The notes under the pieces: generated by a model
Seen by the model: the letters and a program-made list of their open reading frames with translations, nothing else
Database searches by the model: none
Told to the model about the DNA's origin: nothing
Position numbers and translations under genes: made by a program
From: JACCXM01 sp046328335
Lineage (GTDB): Bacteria; Chloroflexota; Chloroflexia; Thermomicrobiales; UBA6265
Direction: 5' to 3'
NCBI GenBank assembly: GCA_046328335.1
Contig: JAXLWU010000008.1
Coordinates: forward strand, 62,001-126,000
Length of the DNA: 64,000 nt
In this document: positions 56,143 through 64,000 of the stretch, one piece after another
How positions within the stretch are numbered: the stretch's first letter is position 1
Layout of the letters: each line of letters begins with the position of its first letter

Positions 56143-57387
56143 CTATGGCGCCGGTGTTGCTGCTGGCTGCTCGACCACCCCGGCGATGGGCAGACCGTTC
56201 GTCGGGCAGCCAGCGGCCGGCTTGAGACCGCTCAGGTATTTCACGAGTTCGGCGACCTGCTCATCCTTCAAGCCCTGACCGTTCTGGTAGTAGTTGGGCA
56301 TGTAGGTGCCTTCTTTCACCTGGTCGGTATGCTTGATCCAGCGATCGAGGTTCTCCGGGGTGTTCTTCAACAGACCCGCGGCAATCGTATCGCGACAGGC
56401 AAGCAGGGTGAGATTCGGCCCCGGCCCCGGCACCGCTTCATGTGTCTCCGGATCCTCGTACCCGGGGTTGGCGCTGATCCCCTGCGGCGCGATCATCGCG
56501 TTCGTGCCGTTGACTCGGTGGCATGCAAGACACGCACCAAAGGCAGGTGGAACCTCGACGACGTCCGCCGTGTCCGGGTTGGCGTCAGCCGGTGGCGTCC
56601 GCCAGGCAGCGACCCAGGCGTCGAATGCCTCCTGGGGAACCACCTTGATCTTGAAGCGCATCCAGGCGTGAGCGGAACCGCAGAACTCGGCGCATTCCCC
56701 GAAATACTCCCCGACCTGCCGCGCATCGAACTGCAAACGGTTGTCGTGGCCCGGGATCAGGTCCAGTTTGCCGCTCAATTGCGGCACCCAGAACGAGTGA
56801 ATGACATTGTTGGTGTCGAGGTTGATCACGACATTCGAACCGACGGGAATGATGATCTCGTTGGCGGTTGTCAGTGGTCCCGCGTCCGGTTGATCGGGAT
56901 TGGCGGGGATGTCGGGATAGTGCACTTCCCACCACCACTGCTTGCCGATGACTTCGATGTGAAACGCGTTTTCAGCTTTCTCGGCCGCAGCATGCTTGAA
57001 AATGGTCTGCGCGGTCGGGATGAAGATGACGAGCAGGATGATGGCCGGGATTACCGTCCAGGCGATTTCCAGCGTGCGTGAGCCATGGACCTGTTCCGGG
57101 CGGCCCTCACCGCGACGGCGGAACCGGATCACGGTGTAGGCAATAGCGGCCTGCACCGCGATGAAGACGATCAACGCCGCCCAGAAGATGATCTTGTAGA
57201 GAAACTGGATGTCGTCAGCCTTGTTCGTTTGCGGGCTGATCGTGCTGTAGATCTGGGTCTCGGTCGGCGAGCAGCCAGCGAGGACAACGAGGACCGCCGC
57301 CACTGCCAGTATTGGGGCGAGCCGTCGCCAGCGCCCTTGGGCTCCGGGCGTCGTTGACTCTTCCTGGCCAGGACTCAACCTGCTCAT
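56143..57387 (-). CDS. ctaC: Cytochrome c oxidase subunit II fused to cytochrome c
   Basis: A 414-residue lipoprotein-type subunit: a signal ending in LVVLAGC (lipobox), two helices (about 60-85 and 105-130), a CuA domain with GECAEFCGSAHAWM (ligands Cys, Glu, Cys, His, Met) and a C-terminal cytochrome c domain with CLACH and a distal Met in YMPNYYQNG. The fusion is the caa3 type, so electrons pass from a soluble cytochrome c or other donor through heme c to CuA. The ATG at 57387 has GGGAG before it. It is first in the oxidase operon. Confidence 0.94.
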   Translation of the reverse strand: MSRLSPGQEESTTPGAQGRWRRLAPILAVAAVLVVLAGCSPTETQIYSTISPQTNKADDIQFLYKIIFWAALIVFIAVQAAIAYTVIRFRRRGEGRPEQVHGSRTLEIAWTVIPAIILLVIFIPTAQTIFKHAAAEKAENAFHIEVIGKQWWWEVHYPDIPANPDQPDAGPLTTANEIIIPVGSNVVINLDTNNVIHSFWVPQLSGKLDLIPGHDNRLQFDARQVGEYFGECAEFCGSAHAWMRFKIKVVPQEAFDAWVAAWRTPPADANPDTADVVEVPPAFGACLACHRVNGTNAMIAPQGISANPGYEDPETHEAVPGPGPNLTLLACRDTIAAGLLKNTPENLDRWIKHTDQVKEGTYMPNYYQNGQGLKDEQVAELVKYLSGLKPAAGCPTNGLPIAGVVEQPAATPAP

Positions 57388-57513
57388 TCCCGCTCCCTGT
57401 CTCCCCAATCCCGGCCAGCCGGAAACGCTCCCAGAGCCCTACCCTGGGAACGTGCCAACGGACCGTGGGAAACACTACCCAAGCCTGCGTATTGGGTCAA
57501 GACCCTCGGTTCC

Positions 57514-58590
57514 TCACGGCTGCAGCATTTGCTCCACGGTGACAAACGCGTACCCGTTGTCGCGGAAGAACTTGATCAGGCCCGGGAGCGCTTCGAAGTC
57601 TCCCGCGGCAGCGGAACCGACGTGCAGAAGCAGAATCTCATCGCTGCTGAGATTGGTCGTGCAGTAGTCGATGATCTCTTGGCTTCCCCAGCCAGCCCAA
57701 CCGTGGGAATCGCACGTCCACCAGATGCTCAGATAATACCCGTTGTCATAGAGATAGCCCAGAGATGCTTCGTCATAGTCGCCGTAGGGCGGGCGGAAAT
57801 ACGGCCGCATCTGGTATCCGCCGGTCAGATCACTGACGAGCGATTCCGTACTGGACAGTTGCTCCGCGACCTGCTCCGGCGTTTCCGGCGGCATGCCGGT
57901 ATTGGCCCCGGTCAGCGACGAGTGGTCCCAGGTGTGATTGATCAACTGGTGCCCTTCGTTCACCATCCGCCGCACCAGATCGGGATTGGCCTGGGCCCAC
58001 TGACCGGTCATGCCGAAGGTGGCGTGAATGCCCTCGGCCTGAAGCAGATCCAGGATCTGCGCCGCATAGCCGGTATCGGCGCCGGCATCGAAGGTGAGGG
58101 CAACTTCGAGGCGGTCATTCGTCCCACCTTCAATGATGGTGCTCAACCCCGTCCCCGGATCGGGCGGCGCGGGCGGCCGGTCCGTCTGTGCCGCGGGCGC
58201 CGCCGAAACACTGGCGGCCGGTTCATCGTTAGCGGGCGCGGCCTGATCGGATTTGGCGACCTGCGGCACATCGTGGGAAAACGCCGCGGTTTCTTCGGCG
58301 GCAGGAGCGGGCGTGACCGGGTCAGGAGCCGTCTCGACCACGACCGCGGGAACCGCCGTTGGCGGCGCTGAGGTCGCCACGACCGCGGCGACCTCGGTGG
58401 CGGGGGGATCGGCGGATTGATCGGCCGCGGCGGCCATCACTGCCGGCGTCGGCTCCGGCACGATGATCGCCGGCGAGCCAGCGGTACAACCGCTCAGGAC
58501 GACGAGCAGCCCGCCAGTCACCGCCAGACGCTTGGCCATCGGACCCGTGAAGGGTGGGAATGTCCGGTCTGTCTTGCCTGTTCCGCTCAC
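57514..58590 (-). CDS. Lipoprotein polysaccharide deacetylase (CE4 family)
   Basis: A 358-residue exported enzyme: a lipobox (VVLSGC, about 29-34), a Pro/Ala/Thr-rich linker of about 110 residues, and an NodB-type domain (about 160-355). Motifs are VALTFDAGADTGYAAQ (first motif, with Ala where the second Asp usually stands), NHTWDH (metal His pair) and YFRPPYGDYDEA. The end is LLLHVGSAAAGDF. It should remove acetyl groups from a cell-wall or surface glycan. It starts at a GTG that overlaps the stop of the upstream gene (GTGA). Confidence 0.87.
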   Translation of the reverse strand: MSGTGKTDRTFPPFTGPMAKRLAVTGGLLVVLSGCTAGSPAIIVPEPTPAVMAAAADQSADPPATEVAAVVATSAPPTAVPAVVVETAPDPVTPAPAAEETAAFSHDVPQVAKSDQAAPANDEPAASVSAAPAAQTDRPPAPPDPGTGLSTIIEGGTNDRLEVALTFDAGADTGYAAQILDLLQAEGIHATFGMTGQWAQANPDLVRRMVNEGHQLINHTWDHSSLTGANTGMPPETPEQVAEQLSSTESLVSDLTGGYQMRPYFRPPYGDYDEASLGYLYDNGYYLSIWWTCDSHGWAGWGSQEIIDYCTTNLSSDEILLLHVGSAAAGDFEALPGLIKFFRDNGYAFVTVEQMLQP

Positions 58591-58895
58591 CAGATCCCCA
58601 GCTCGTCGCGGGCTTCTTCACTCATCATGTCCGGCGACCAGGCGGGACTCCAGACCAATTTGACGTCGACCTCACCGAGATCAGGGAGATCGCTCAGCGC
58701 GTTGGTGACTTCCTGCACGATGACCGGCCCTAGCGGACAGCCGAGCGAGGTCAGAGTCATTGTCACCAGGACGTCGTTGGCATCGGAGACATCGACATCG
58801 TAGACCAGGCCGAGATCGACGATGTTGATACCGATCTCGGGGTCATAGACATTCTTGAGATTGTCGCGGGCCTGCTCCGCCGTAAACGCAGTCAT
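58587..58895 (-). CDS. MIP18/PaaD-like metal-sulfur cluster assembly factor
   Basis: A 102-residue protein of the DUF59/MIP18 family: KNVYDPEIGINIVDLGLVYD (about 14-33), VLVTMTLTSLGCPLGPVIVQ with the conserved Cys (about 52), and DVKLVWSPAWSPDMMSEEAR. Such proteins (SufT, PaaD) help place Fe-S clusters in target enzymes. AAAGGA lies before ATGs at 58898 and 58895; spacing favours 58895. It is translationally coupled to the deacetylase gene, a pairing that makes no obvious pathway sense. The frame runs far upstream but over the divergent gene. Confidence 0.88.
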   Translation of the reverse strand: MTAFTAEQARDNLKNVYDPEIGINIVDLGLVYDVDVSDANDVLVTMTLTSLGCPLGPVIVQEVTNALSDLPDLGEVDVKLVWSPAWSPDMMSEEARDELGIW

Positions 58896-59009
58896 CATGA
58901 TCCTTTCCTGGGCAGCCGCGGTGAGGCTACCGTGTGCGCGTAGTGTACCCGGCAGGGGTCCGGCGCCGGAAGGCCGTACAGGGATGATCCACCACCCGCG
59001 GGAGAGAAC

Positions 59010-60446
59010 ATGCAGCAACCGGAACCGGACGTGATCGTCAATGACGTCCATTCGCGGCTGAACGAAACGCGGGTGGCGCGGATCCTCCGCCCCACGTCGA
59101 CGGATGAGATTGTTATGTACGTACGCGATGCGGCCCAACCACTTGCCATCGCGGGTGGACGCCACGCCATGGGCGGACAGCAGTTCGCCAGCGATGATCT
59201 TCTGCTCGATATGACCGGTCTGAACCACGTGCTCGCGTTCGATCCGGCGCGGGGGGAAATCGAAGCCGAAGCGGGGATGATGTGGCCGGCGCTGGCTCAC
59301 TGGCTGGCAGAAGCGCAACCCGACAGGCCCGGGGCCTGGGGGATCATCCAGAAGCAGACCGGGGCCGATGATCTCACGATAGGCGGCGCGGTTTCCGCCA
59401 ATGTGCATGGCCGCGTGCTGGGTCACGGCCCGATCGTGGCCGATGTGATCGGCCTGACAGTGATCGATGCCGAGGGGATTGCGCGCTGCTGTTCCCGCAC
59501 GGAAAACGCCGAACTGTTTCGGCTTGCCATCGGCGGCTATGGATTGTTCGGTCCACTGACATCGATTCGCTTGCGGTTGCGCCGGCGCTCGAAGGTGCGA
59601 CGGACAGTGCGCCCATGCGCCATCGACGCGGCGGTGCCAGCCCTGGAGGCCGCGGCAGCGGGCGGGCTCGGCTATGGCGATTTCCAGTTTGCCATCGACC
59701 CCGGCGGCGACGATTTCCTGCGAATGGGCATCTGCTCGACCTACGGTCCGGTCAGCGCTGACACGCCAATTCTGGCAGACCAGCGTGCTTTGTCGCGCGA
59801 GGACTGGGAGACATTGTTCTGGCTCGCCCATACCGATCCGCGCCGCGCCTCGGACGCTTACACCGGCCATTACCTGGCAACAGACGGTCAGCTCTACTGG
59901 TCCGATCGCCACCAGTTCGCCGACTACCACCCGGGTTACCATGCCGCGCTCGATCGGCGATTGCACGCGGCGGTCGCGGGATCGGAGATGATCACCGAGT
60001 TGTACGTGCCGCGCCCGGCGCTACCGGCGTTCATGGCCGATGTCGCCGCCGACCTGCGTCAGCATGGCGATCAGGTCATCTACGGCACGGTGCGGCTGAT
60101 CGAGCGGGATCGGGAGACGTTCCTGGCCTGGGCCAGGGAACCGTGGGCCTGCGTCGTCATCAACCTCCACGTCGATCACAGCCCCGATGGCATCCACCGC
60201 GCGACCAAGGCATTTCGTCGTCTCATCGCTCGCGCATTGTCGTATCGCGGCAGTTTCTACCTCACCTATCACCGCTGGGCAACACGCGAGCAGGTCCGTG
60301 CCGCGTATCCCCAGTTCGTCTCCTTTCTGCGCGAAAAGCACAGATACGATCCCATGGAGCGCTTTCAGTCCGACTGGTACCGCCACTATCGCGGTATGTT
60401 TGGCGAGGATGGGAACCGTGCGACTTCGCCACGAAGCAACCCATAA
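59010..60446 (+). CDS. FAD-binding oxidoreductase (FAD_binding_4 type)
   Basis: A 478-residue flavoprotein of the vanillyl-alcohol oxidase/PCMH fold. The FAD-binding part (about 20-200) reads RPTSTDEIVMYVRDAAQPLA, IAGGRHAMGGQQF, GLNHVLAFDPARGEIEAEAG and DDLTIGGAVSANVHGRVLGH GP, where the His in NVHG is a plausible site for covalent flavin. The C-terminal part (HRATKAFRRLIARALSYRGS and TYHRWATREQVRAAYPQF) resembles sugar-acid or alditol oxidases. The substrate is unknown. It is divergent from the Fe-S assembly gene. Confidence 0.85.
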   Translation: MQQPEPDVIVNDVHSRLNETRVARILRPTSTDEIVMYVRDAAQPLAIAGGRHAMGGQQFASDDLLLDMTGLNHVLAFDPARGEIEAEAGMMWPALAHWLAEAQPDRPGAWGIIQKQTGADDLTIGGAVSANVHGRVLGHGPIVADVIGLTVIDAEGIARCCSRTENAELFRLAIGGYGLFGPLTSIRLRLRRRSKVRRTVRPCAIDAAVPALEAAAAGGLGYGDFQFAIDPGGDDFLRMGICSTYGPVSADTPILADQRALSREDWETLFWLAHTDPRRASDAYTGHYLATDGQLYWSDRHQFADYHPGYHAALDRRLHAAVAGSEMITELYVPRPALPAFMADVAADLRQHGDQVIYGTVRLIERDRETFLAWAREPWACVVINLHVDHSPDGIHRATKAFRRLIARALSYRGSFYLTYHRWATREQVRAAYPQFVSFLREKHRYDPMERFQSDWYRHYRGMFGEDGNRATSPRSNP

Positions 60447-60830
60447 TCTTGTAATCGAGGTCGCCACGCATCGGTTGCATGTCCTCTCCGAACGCGAACC
60501 ATCTCGTGTCAACTAGCGCGGCAGACGAACGTGGTGTCGTTCCGAGCCACCAGGAAGCACGGTATCCGTCATGGTCATGACTCACGCCGAAGTCCCCCTT
60601 GGGATCGCAACGACACCATCGTCCTCGCGTGACCGATACGAGTTCCTTCCGGCGCCAAAACATCCTCGCCTCGTGCCGCCGCATCGCGTCCCTCGTTGGC
60701 ATCTCTCCTCGTTCAGCCGGCACCATCGGGTTATAGCCACATTACCTCGTAAGAGCGGCCCCGCGATCACATGCACGACCATCGCCCTGCGATAGTCATG
60801 TCGACGCCAAGCGGGCCGTAGTTGAATCTT
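60447..60830. repeat. Gap with a worn family A palindrome
   Basis: At 60534-60618 the arms GTGTCGTTCCGAGCCACCAG and ACTCACGCCGAAGTCCCCCT then TGGGATCGCAACGACACC are recognisable but diverged. It lies between convergent genes. The rest of the 384-base gap shows no gene or strong hairpin. Confidence 0.7.
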
Positions 60831-63464
60831 TCACCCCGATCCAGCACCGATGTCAAGGGGAGAAGCGTCGTTTCTTGTGATGCTCCCGGGCGCCGCCAGC
60901 GCCACCGCCATGATCTCCTCGATCGCCATGGCCCGTCCCCGCTTGTATGCGGCGGCAAGCGCCGGAGAATCCTCCTCCCTGGTTGGCCGCGCGGCGACGC
61001 CTGGGTCGAACCGCTCGAAGGCAGGGACTGCGCCACCGCCACGGGTTTCCATCGTCCGGGCCCCGCCGGCAAGAACAGCCGCGTCGGTCGTATCGCCGCG
61101 CGCGCCAGCGAGAACGGCGAGGGCGTCGACGCAGGCCGAGCCGTGCAACAGGTCGCCACTGGAGTGATATCGGGTCAGCGCATCCTGGATCAGAGCGCGC
61201 GCCCCTTCGGCGTCGCCTTGCAGCCAGCGCACATTACCGAGCAAGTAGAGTGCTTGCGCCCTCCCGCGCTGGTCGCCGGTCTCGCGGGCCAGGACCAGAC
61301 TCTCCGCCAGACAAGCAGCAGCGCGGTCGAGATCGCCCTCCTGCTGCGCCGCCCGCCCTAGACCGGCCAGGACATCGGGAAGATCGCGCCGGTCGCCCAA
61401 CGCCATCATCATCTCCCGCGATTCGAGGAAGTACGCGGTTGCCTCCCGAGCATCATCCCGCAGCAGCGCCAGCCAACCGAGATTATCCAAAGAGAGCGCC
61501 ACGCCCCATCGCTCGCCGATGACCCGACCCACGGCAACGCTTTCGGCAAAGCGTGCTTCCGCGCGCACCACATCACCCCGGTACGAGGCGACCGACGCCA
61601 GCAGGCTGAGTCCCATTTGCGCCAGCCAGTTGCTGCCGAGGCGCTCCCCCAGCGCTCGCCCCTCTGCCGCGGCCGCCTCGGAACGGTCGAGTTCACCGCG
61701 GTTCAGCAACGCCGCGGCGAGACATGCCAGCGAGAACGACGTCTGCCAGTCATCGCCGAGCGCGCGAGCGATGGCCAGCGCTTCTTCATGCGCGGCAATG
61801 GCGCGGTCAGTATCCCCCTGGCTGAGCGCCACTACGCCAAGGGCGTTGAGCGCCTTCGCCCGGCCCACGGTGTTTTCGCCGGGCTGCGCCAGGAGCGATT
61901 CGAGCAGGACGCGGCTCTCGGCGTAGTAGCCGCGAATCCAGCGAAAGAACCAGATCGCTCCCGCCATCGCCAGCGCCGATTCGACCGCAGTGGACTCGGA
62001 TAGCCAGCCCAGCGCCATGCGCAGGTTGTCGTGATCGGCCTCCAGCCGCTGCAACCAACTCCCCTGCTCCGCACCCTGCATCCCGATCTCGGCACGATCA
62101 GCCAATGACGAGAAGTACGCCGCGTGCGCCGTGCGCGTGTCCTGCTCCTCCTCCTGAACTTCACCGAGCCGGGCGAGTCCGTATTCGCGGATCGTCTCCA
62201 GCATGCGAAAGCGCGGCCCATCGTCGCCGCCATCTGTCGCCTGGATCAGGTTGTGATCGACCAATACGGTCAGCGGTTCGAGGAGATCCGGAAGGTGACG
62301 AGCAGGATCGATCGCGGCTAAGGCTTCCGCCGCCGCGAGGGTGAACCCGCCGGCAAAAACGGCAAGGCGCCGAAAAAGCGACTGCTCGCTGGCGCTCAGC
62401 AGATCGTAACTCCAGGCGATGGTGTCGCGCATCGTGCGGTGGCGCTCGGGTGCGTCCCGCGGGCCATCGTTTAGCAGCGGCAATCGCTGCTCCAGCCGGT
62501 CGCGCAAGACTCCCGGGGTCAGGATTCTCGCGCGCGCCGCCGCCAGCTCGATCGCCAGTGGCAGACCGTCCAGGCGGCGACAGATACCGGCAACGGCAGG
62601 GGCATTCTCTGGGGTAAGCGCAAAATCCGGCCGCACGGCCTGGGTCCGCTCGACAAAGAGGCGCACCGCAGCGACCCCCGCCAACCCAGCCAGTGGTGGT
62701 GAAGCATCGCTTTCGGGCAACGCCAGCGGATGGACCGGGACGTCACGCTCGCCGCGTAGACGCAACCGGGAGCGACTCGTCGTCAGGACGTTCAGCCGGG
62801 GGCACGCCGCGAGCAACGAGCCAGCGATCGCCATGCCCGGCAGCACATGCTCACAGTTGTCGAGGATCAGCAGCAGATTCCGGTCGGCGATCGCCTCGCG
62901 CAGCACCTTTGGGACGGGACGGTCCTCGCTCTCCACGATCCCCAGGGCGTGCGCGATCGTCGCGGCGACCAGCGAGGGATCGACCAGCGGCGCCAGATCG
63001 ACCCAGGCAACGCCGTCGGTGTAGGCGGGAGCCATCGCCGCGCCGATTGCCTGGGCGAGCCGCGTCTTGCCCACCCCGCCGGGGCCGGTCAGACTCAGCA
63101 GCCGCGCGTCCGGACGCCGCAGCAGGTCGCAGGCGACGGCCACCTCCCACTCTCGCCCGATCAACAACGTCGGCGGCAGCGGCGGATGCTGCAGACGCGC
63201 TGGGGACAGAGCGGCGTCGGCTGGCGTCGTCAGTTCGGGATTGGCGGAAACGAACAGCAAGGCGCGGACGTCGCCGGCCAGTGCGAGGGCATCCGCGAGG
63301 AGGCGGGCGGTCTCGGCGCGGGGCATCGTGTGCCCTCGTTCGAGGAGCTGCAGACCACGGACACTCACCCCAGCCCGCTCCGCCAGCGCTTCCTGCGTCA
63401 GCCCGGCAGACAGCCGATGCCGTCGCACGAGCGCGCCGAATGTTTCGGTGGTGGTCATCGCCAT
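60831..63464 (-). CDS. HTH (XRE) + NB-ARC ATPase + TPR regulator
   Basis: An 877-residue signal-transduction ATPase. An N-terminal XRE-type HTH (about 5-65: FGALVRRHRLSAGLTQEALA, ERAGVSVRGLQLLERG) is followed by an NB-ARC-like ATPase (about 95-400: Walker A LTGPGGVGKTRLAQ, Walker B NLLLILDNCEHV, RLDGLPLAIELAAARA). The C-terminal half has TPR-like repeats rich in Ala and Leu (ALNALGVVALSQGDTDRAIA, LYLLGNVRWLQGDAEGARAL). It resembles AfsR/LuxR-type ATPases without the usual C-terminal HTH. The start is the ATG at 63462-63464; the frame extends to 63626. Confidence 0.88.
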   Translation of the reverse strand: MAMTTTETFGALVRRHRLSAGLTQEALAERAGVSVRGLQLLERGHTMPRAETARLLADALALAGDVRALLFVSANPELTTPADAALSPARLQHPPLPPTLLIGREWEVAVACDLLRRPDARLLSLTGPGGVGKTRLAQAIGAAMAPAYTDGVAWVDLAPLVDPSLVAATIAHALGIVESEDRPVPKVLREAIADRNLLLILDNCEHVLPGMAIAGSLLAACPRLNVLTTSRSRLRLRGERDVPVHPLALPESDASPPLAGLAGVAAVRLFVERTQAVRPDFALTPENAPAVAGICRRLDGLPLAIELAAARARILTPGVLRDRLEQRLPLLNDGPRDAPERHRTMRDTIAWSYDLLSASEQSLFRRLAVFAGGFTLAAAEALAAIDPARHLPDLLEPLTVLVDHNLIQATDGGDDGPRFRMLETIREYGLARLGEVQEEEQDTRTAHAAYFSSLADRAEIGMQGAEQGSWLQRLEADHDNLRMALGWLSESTAVESALAMAGAIWFFRWIRGYYAESRVLLESLLAQPGENTVGRAKALNALGVVALSQGDTDRAIAAHEEALAIARALGDDWQTSFSLACLAAALLNRGELDRSEAAAAEGRALGERLGSNWLAQMGLSLLASVASYRGDVVRAEARFAESVAVGRVIGERWGVALSLDNLGWLALLRDDAREATAYFLESREMMMALGDRRDLPDVLAGLGRAAQQEGDLDRAAACLAESLVLARETGDQRGRAQALYLLGNVRWLQGDAEGARALIQDALTRYHSSGDLLHGSACVDALAVLAGARGDTTDAAVLAGGARTMETRGGGAVPAFERFDPGVAARPTREEDSPALAAAYKRGRAMAIEEIMAVALAAPGSITRNDASPLDIGAGSG

Positions 63465-63687
63465 ATCGCGGTCCGGCACGAACTGCTCTCTCGATCGAGG
63501 GATCCGCGCACCGATGAGTGTAGCGCCGAAGCGCCAACGCCGAAGTTCGTCCGAATTGCGTGTGAACTGCGTGCGCGCTTCGTGGTGGCAATGAGACCTT
63601 GGCTTCAGGATGGAATCAGACCGCAATGAGCGGCAAGGACGATGCCGTGGCGACTGATCGCCACGAACGATGCACTTGGGAGCGACG

Positions 63688-64000
63688 ATGATCGGTTTTC
63701 CTCATCCCTCTTCGCTGATCCGCTATGCCCATGACCGGCGCGCCGACATGTTGGCCGAAGCGGACCGGGACCGCCTGATCGATTCCAGCCGACATCAGAT
63801 GCCGCGGCGACGGCTGTCCGGTTTTGCCACGGCGGTCGTGGCGATGTTCGCCATCGCCCTGCTGTTGGCCGTGGGCGCGCTGGTCATGGGCCATGATGGG
63901 TCAGCCCCCTCAGGTCTGCTCTCCGGTGGCGACTTCGCAACCACGCGCGCGGCGGAATCACATGTTCTCGATCCGGGAGCCGTGGCCGCCGAGGCGGCCA
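63688..64000 (+). CDS. Membrane protein, 5' fragment (runs off the window)
   Basis: The frame opens at ATG 63688 with GGGAG five bases upstream and stays open for 104 codons to the window edge. It has a polar start (MIGFPHPSSLIRYAHDRRAD), one membrane helix (about 48-68, FATAVVAMFAIALLLAVGAL) and an extracellular Ser/Gly/Ala-rich start (GHDGSAPSGLLSGGD). I do not recognise it. It is divergent from the large regulator, so that regulator might control it. Confidence 0.65.
   Translation, partial: MIGFPHPSSLIRYAHDRRADMLAEADRDRLIDSSRHQMPRRRLSGFATAVVAMFAIALLLAVGALVMGHDGSAPSGLLSGGDFATTRAAESHVLDPGAVAAEAA

Overview
This is a high-GC window from a bacterial chromosome. The most likely source is a member of the Chloroflexota, probably class Thermomicrobia. 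That assignment is an inference from gene content and style: short Cys-rich twin-arginine-exported proteins, sunset-like envelope proteins, a caa3-type oxidase with CtaG, tightly overlapping operons, and dense palindromic repeats between genes. There is no rRNA or marker gene to settle it. No prophage, CRISPR array, transposase or integrase was seen.

Layout. 1-9000: the end of an oligoendopeptidase, a lone DUF559 protein, an Opp/Dpp-type peptide ABC transporter operon (minus strand), an amidase and the stub of a HIT-family gene. 9000-15300: a secreted protein whose front end is made of simple repeats, an SMP-30 lactonase, a GNAT acetyltransferase, a secreted HEVVH metallopeptidase and two antitoxin/PIN-toxin modules. 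One toxin is dead, and a Cys-rich Tat peptide lies between the modules. 15300-23400: an ATP-grasp ligase + AzlCD exporter operon, a NarL-type regulator, a NUDIX hydrolase, tRNA-Cys, a zinc alcohol dehydrogenase and two paralogous sunset-like membrane proteins. 23400-32000: rlmN with a copper chaperone, a phytoene-desaturase-like oxidoreductase, trmO coupled to a secreted nuclease, a nitroreductase and a cadC-cadA metal-resistance operon.

32400-44100 is a potassium-homeostasis island: an APC-type permease, a KdpD C-terminal-type kinase, KdpE, a lone receiver protein, three small ORFs, kdpFABC, and a separate gene for the KdpD N-terminal sensor. Two promoters, one firing left into the permease and one right into kdpFABC, carry four half-sites and a -10 box with exactly the same spacing. 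I read this as a shared KdpE regulon.

44100-50300: sucA-sucB (2-oxoglutarate dehydrogenase E1 and E2) and a bifunctional ada. 50300-58900: a complete aa3/caa3-type cytochrome oxidase cluster (ctaC, ctaD, ctaE, subunit IV, ctaG), a lipoprotein polysaccharide deacetylase and a MIP18-type Fe-S assembly protein. 59000-64000: an FAD-linked oxidase, a large HTH/NB-ARC/TPR regulator, and the start of a membrane protein that runs off the window.

Three repeat families fill most gaps. A is a long imperfect palindrome with arms beginning or ending GTGTCGT/ACGACAC. B is a C/T-rich hairpin of the type CCCTCACCCCAACCCC. C is a composite of heptamer and octamer microsatellites. Copies of A and C run into coding sequence and form the C-terminus of CadA and the N-terminus of the 9071-9808 protein.
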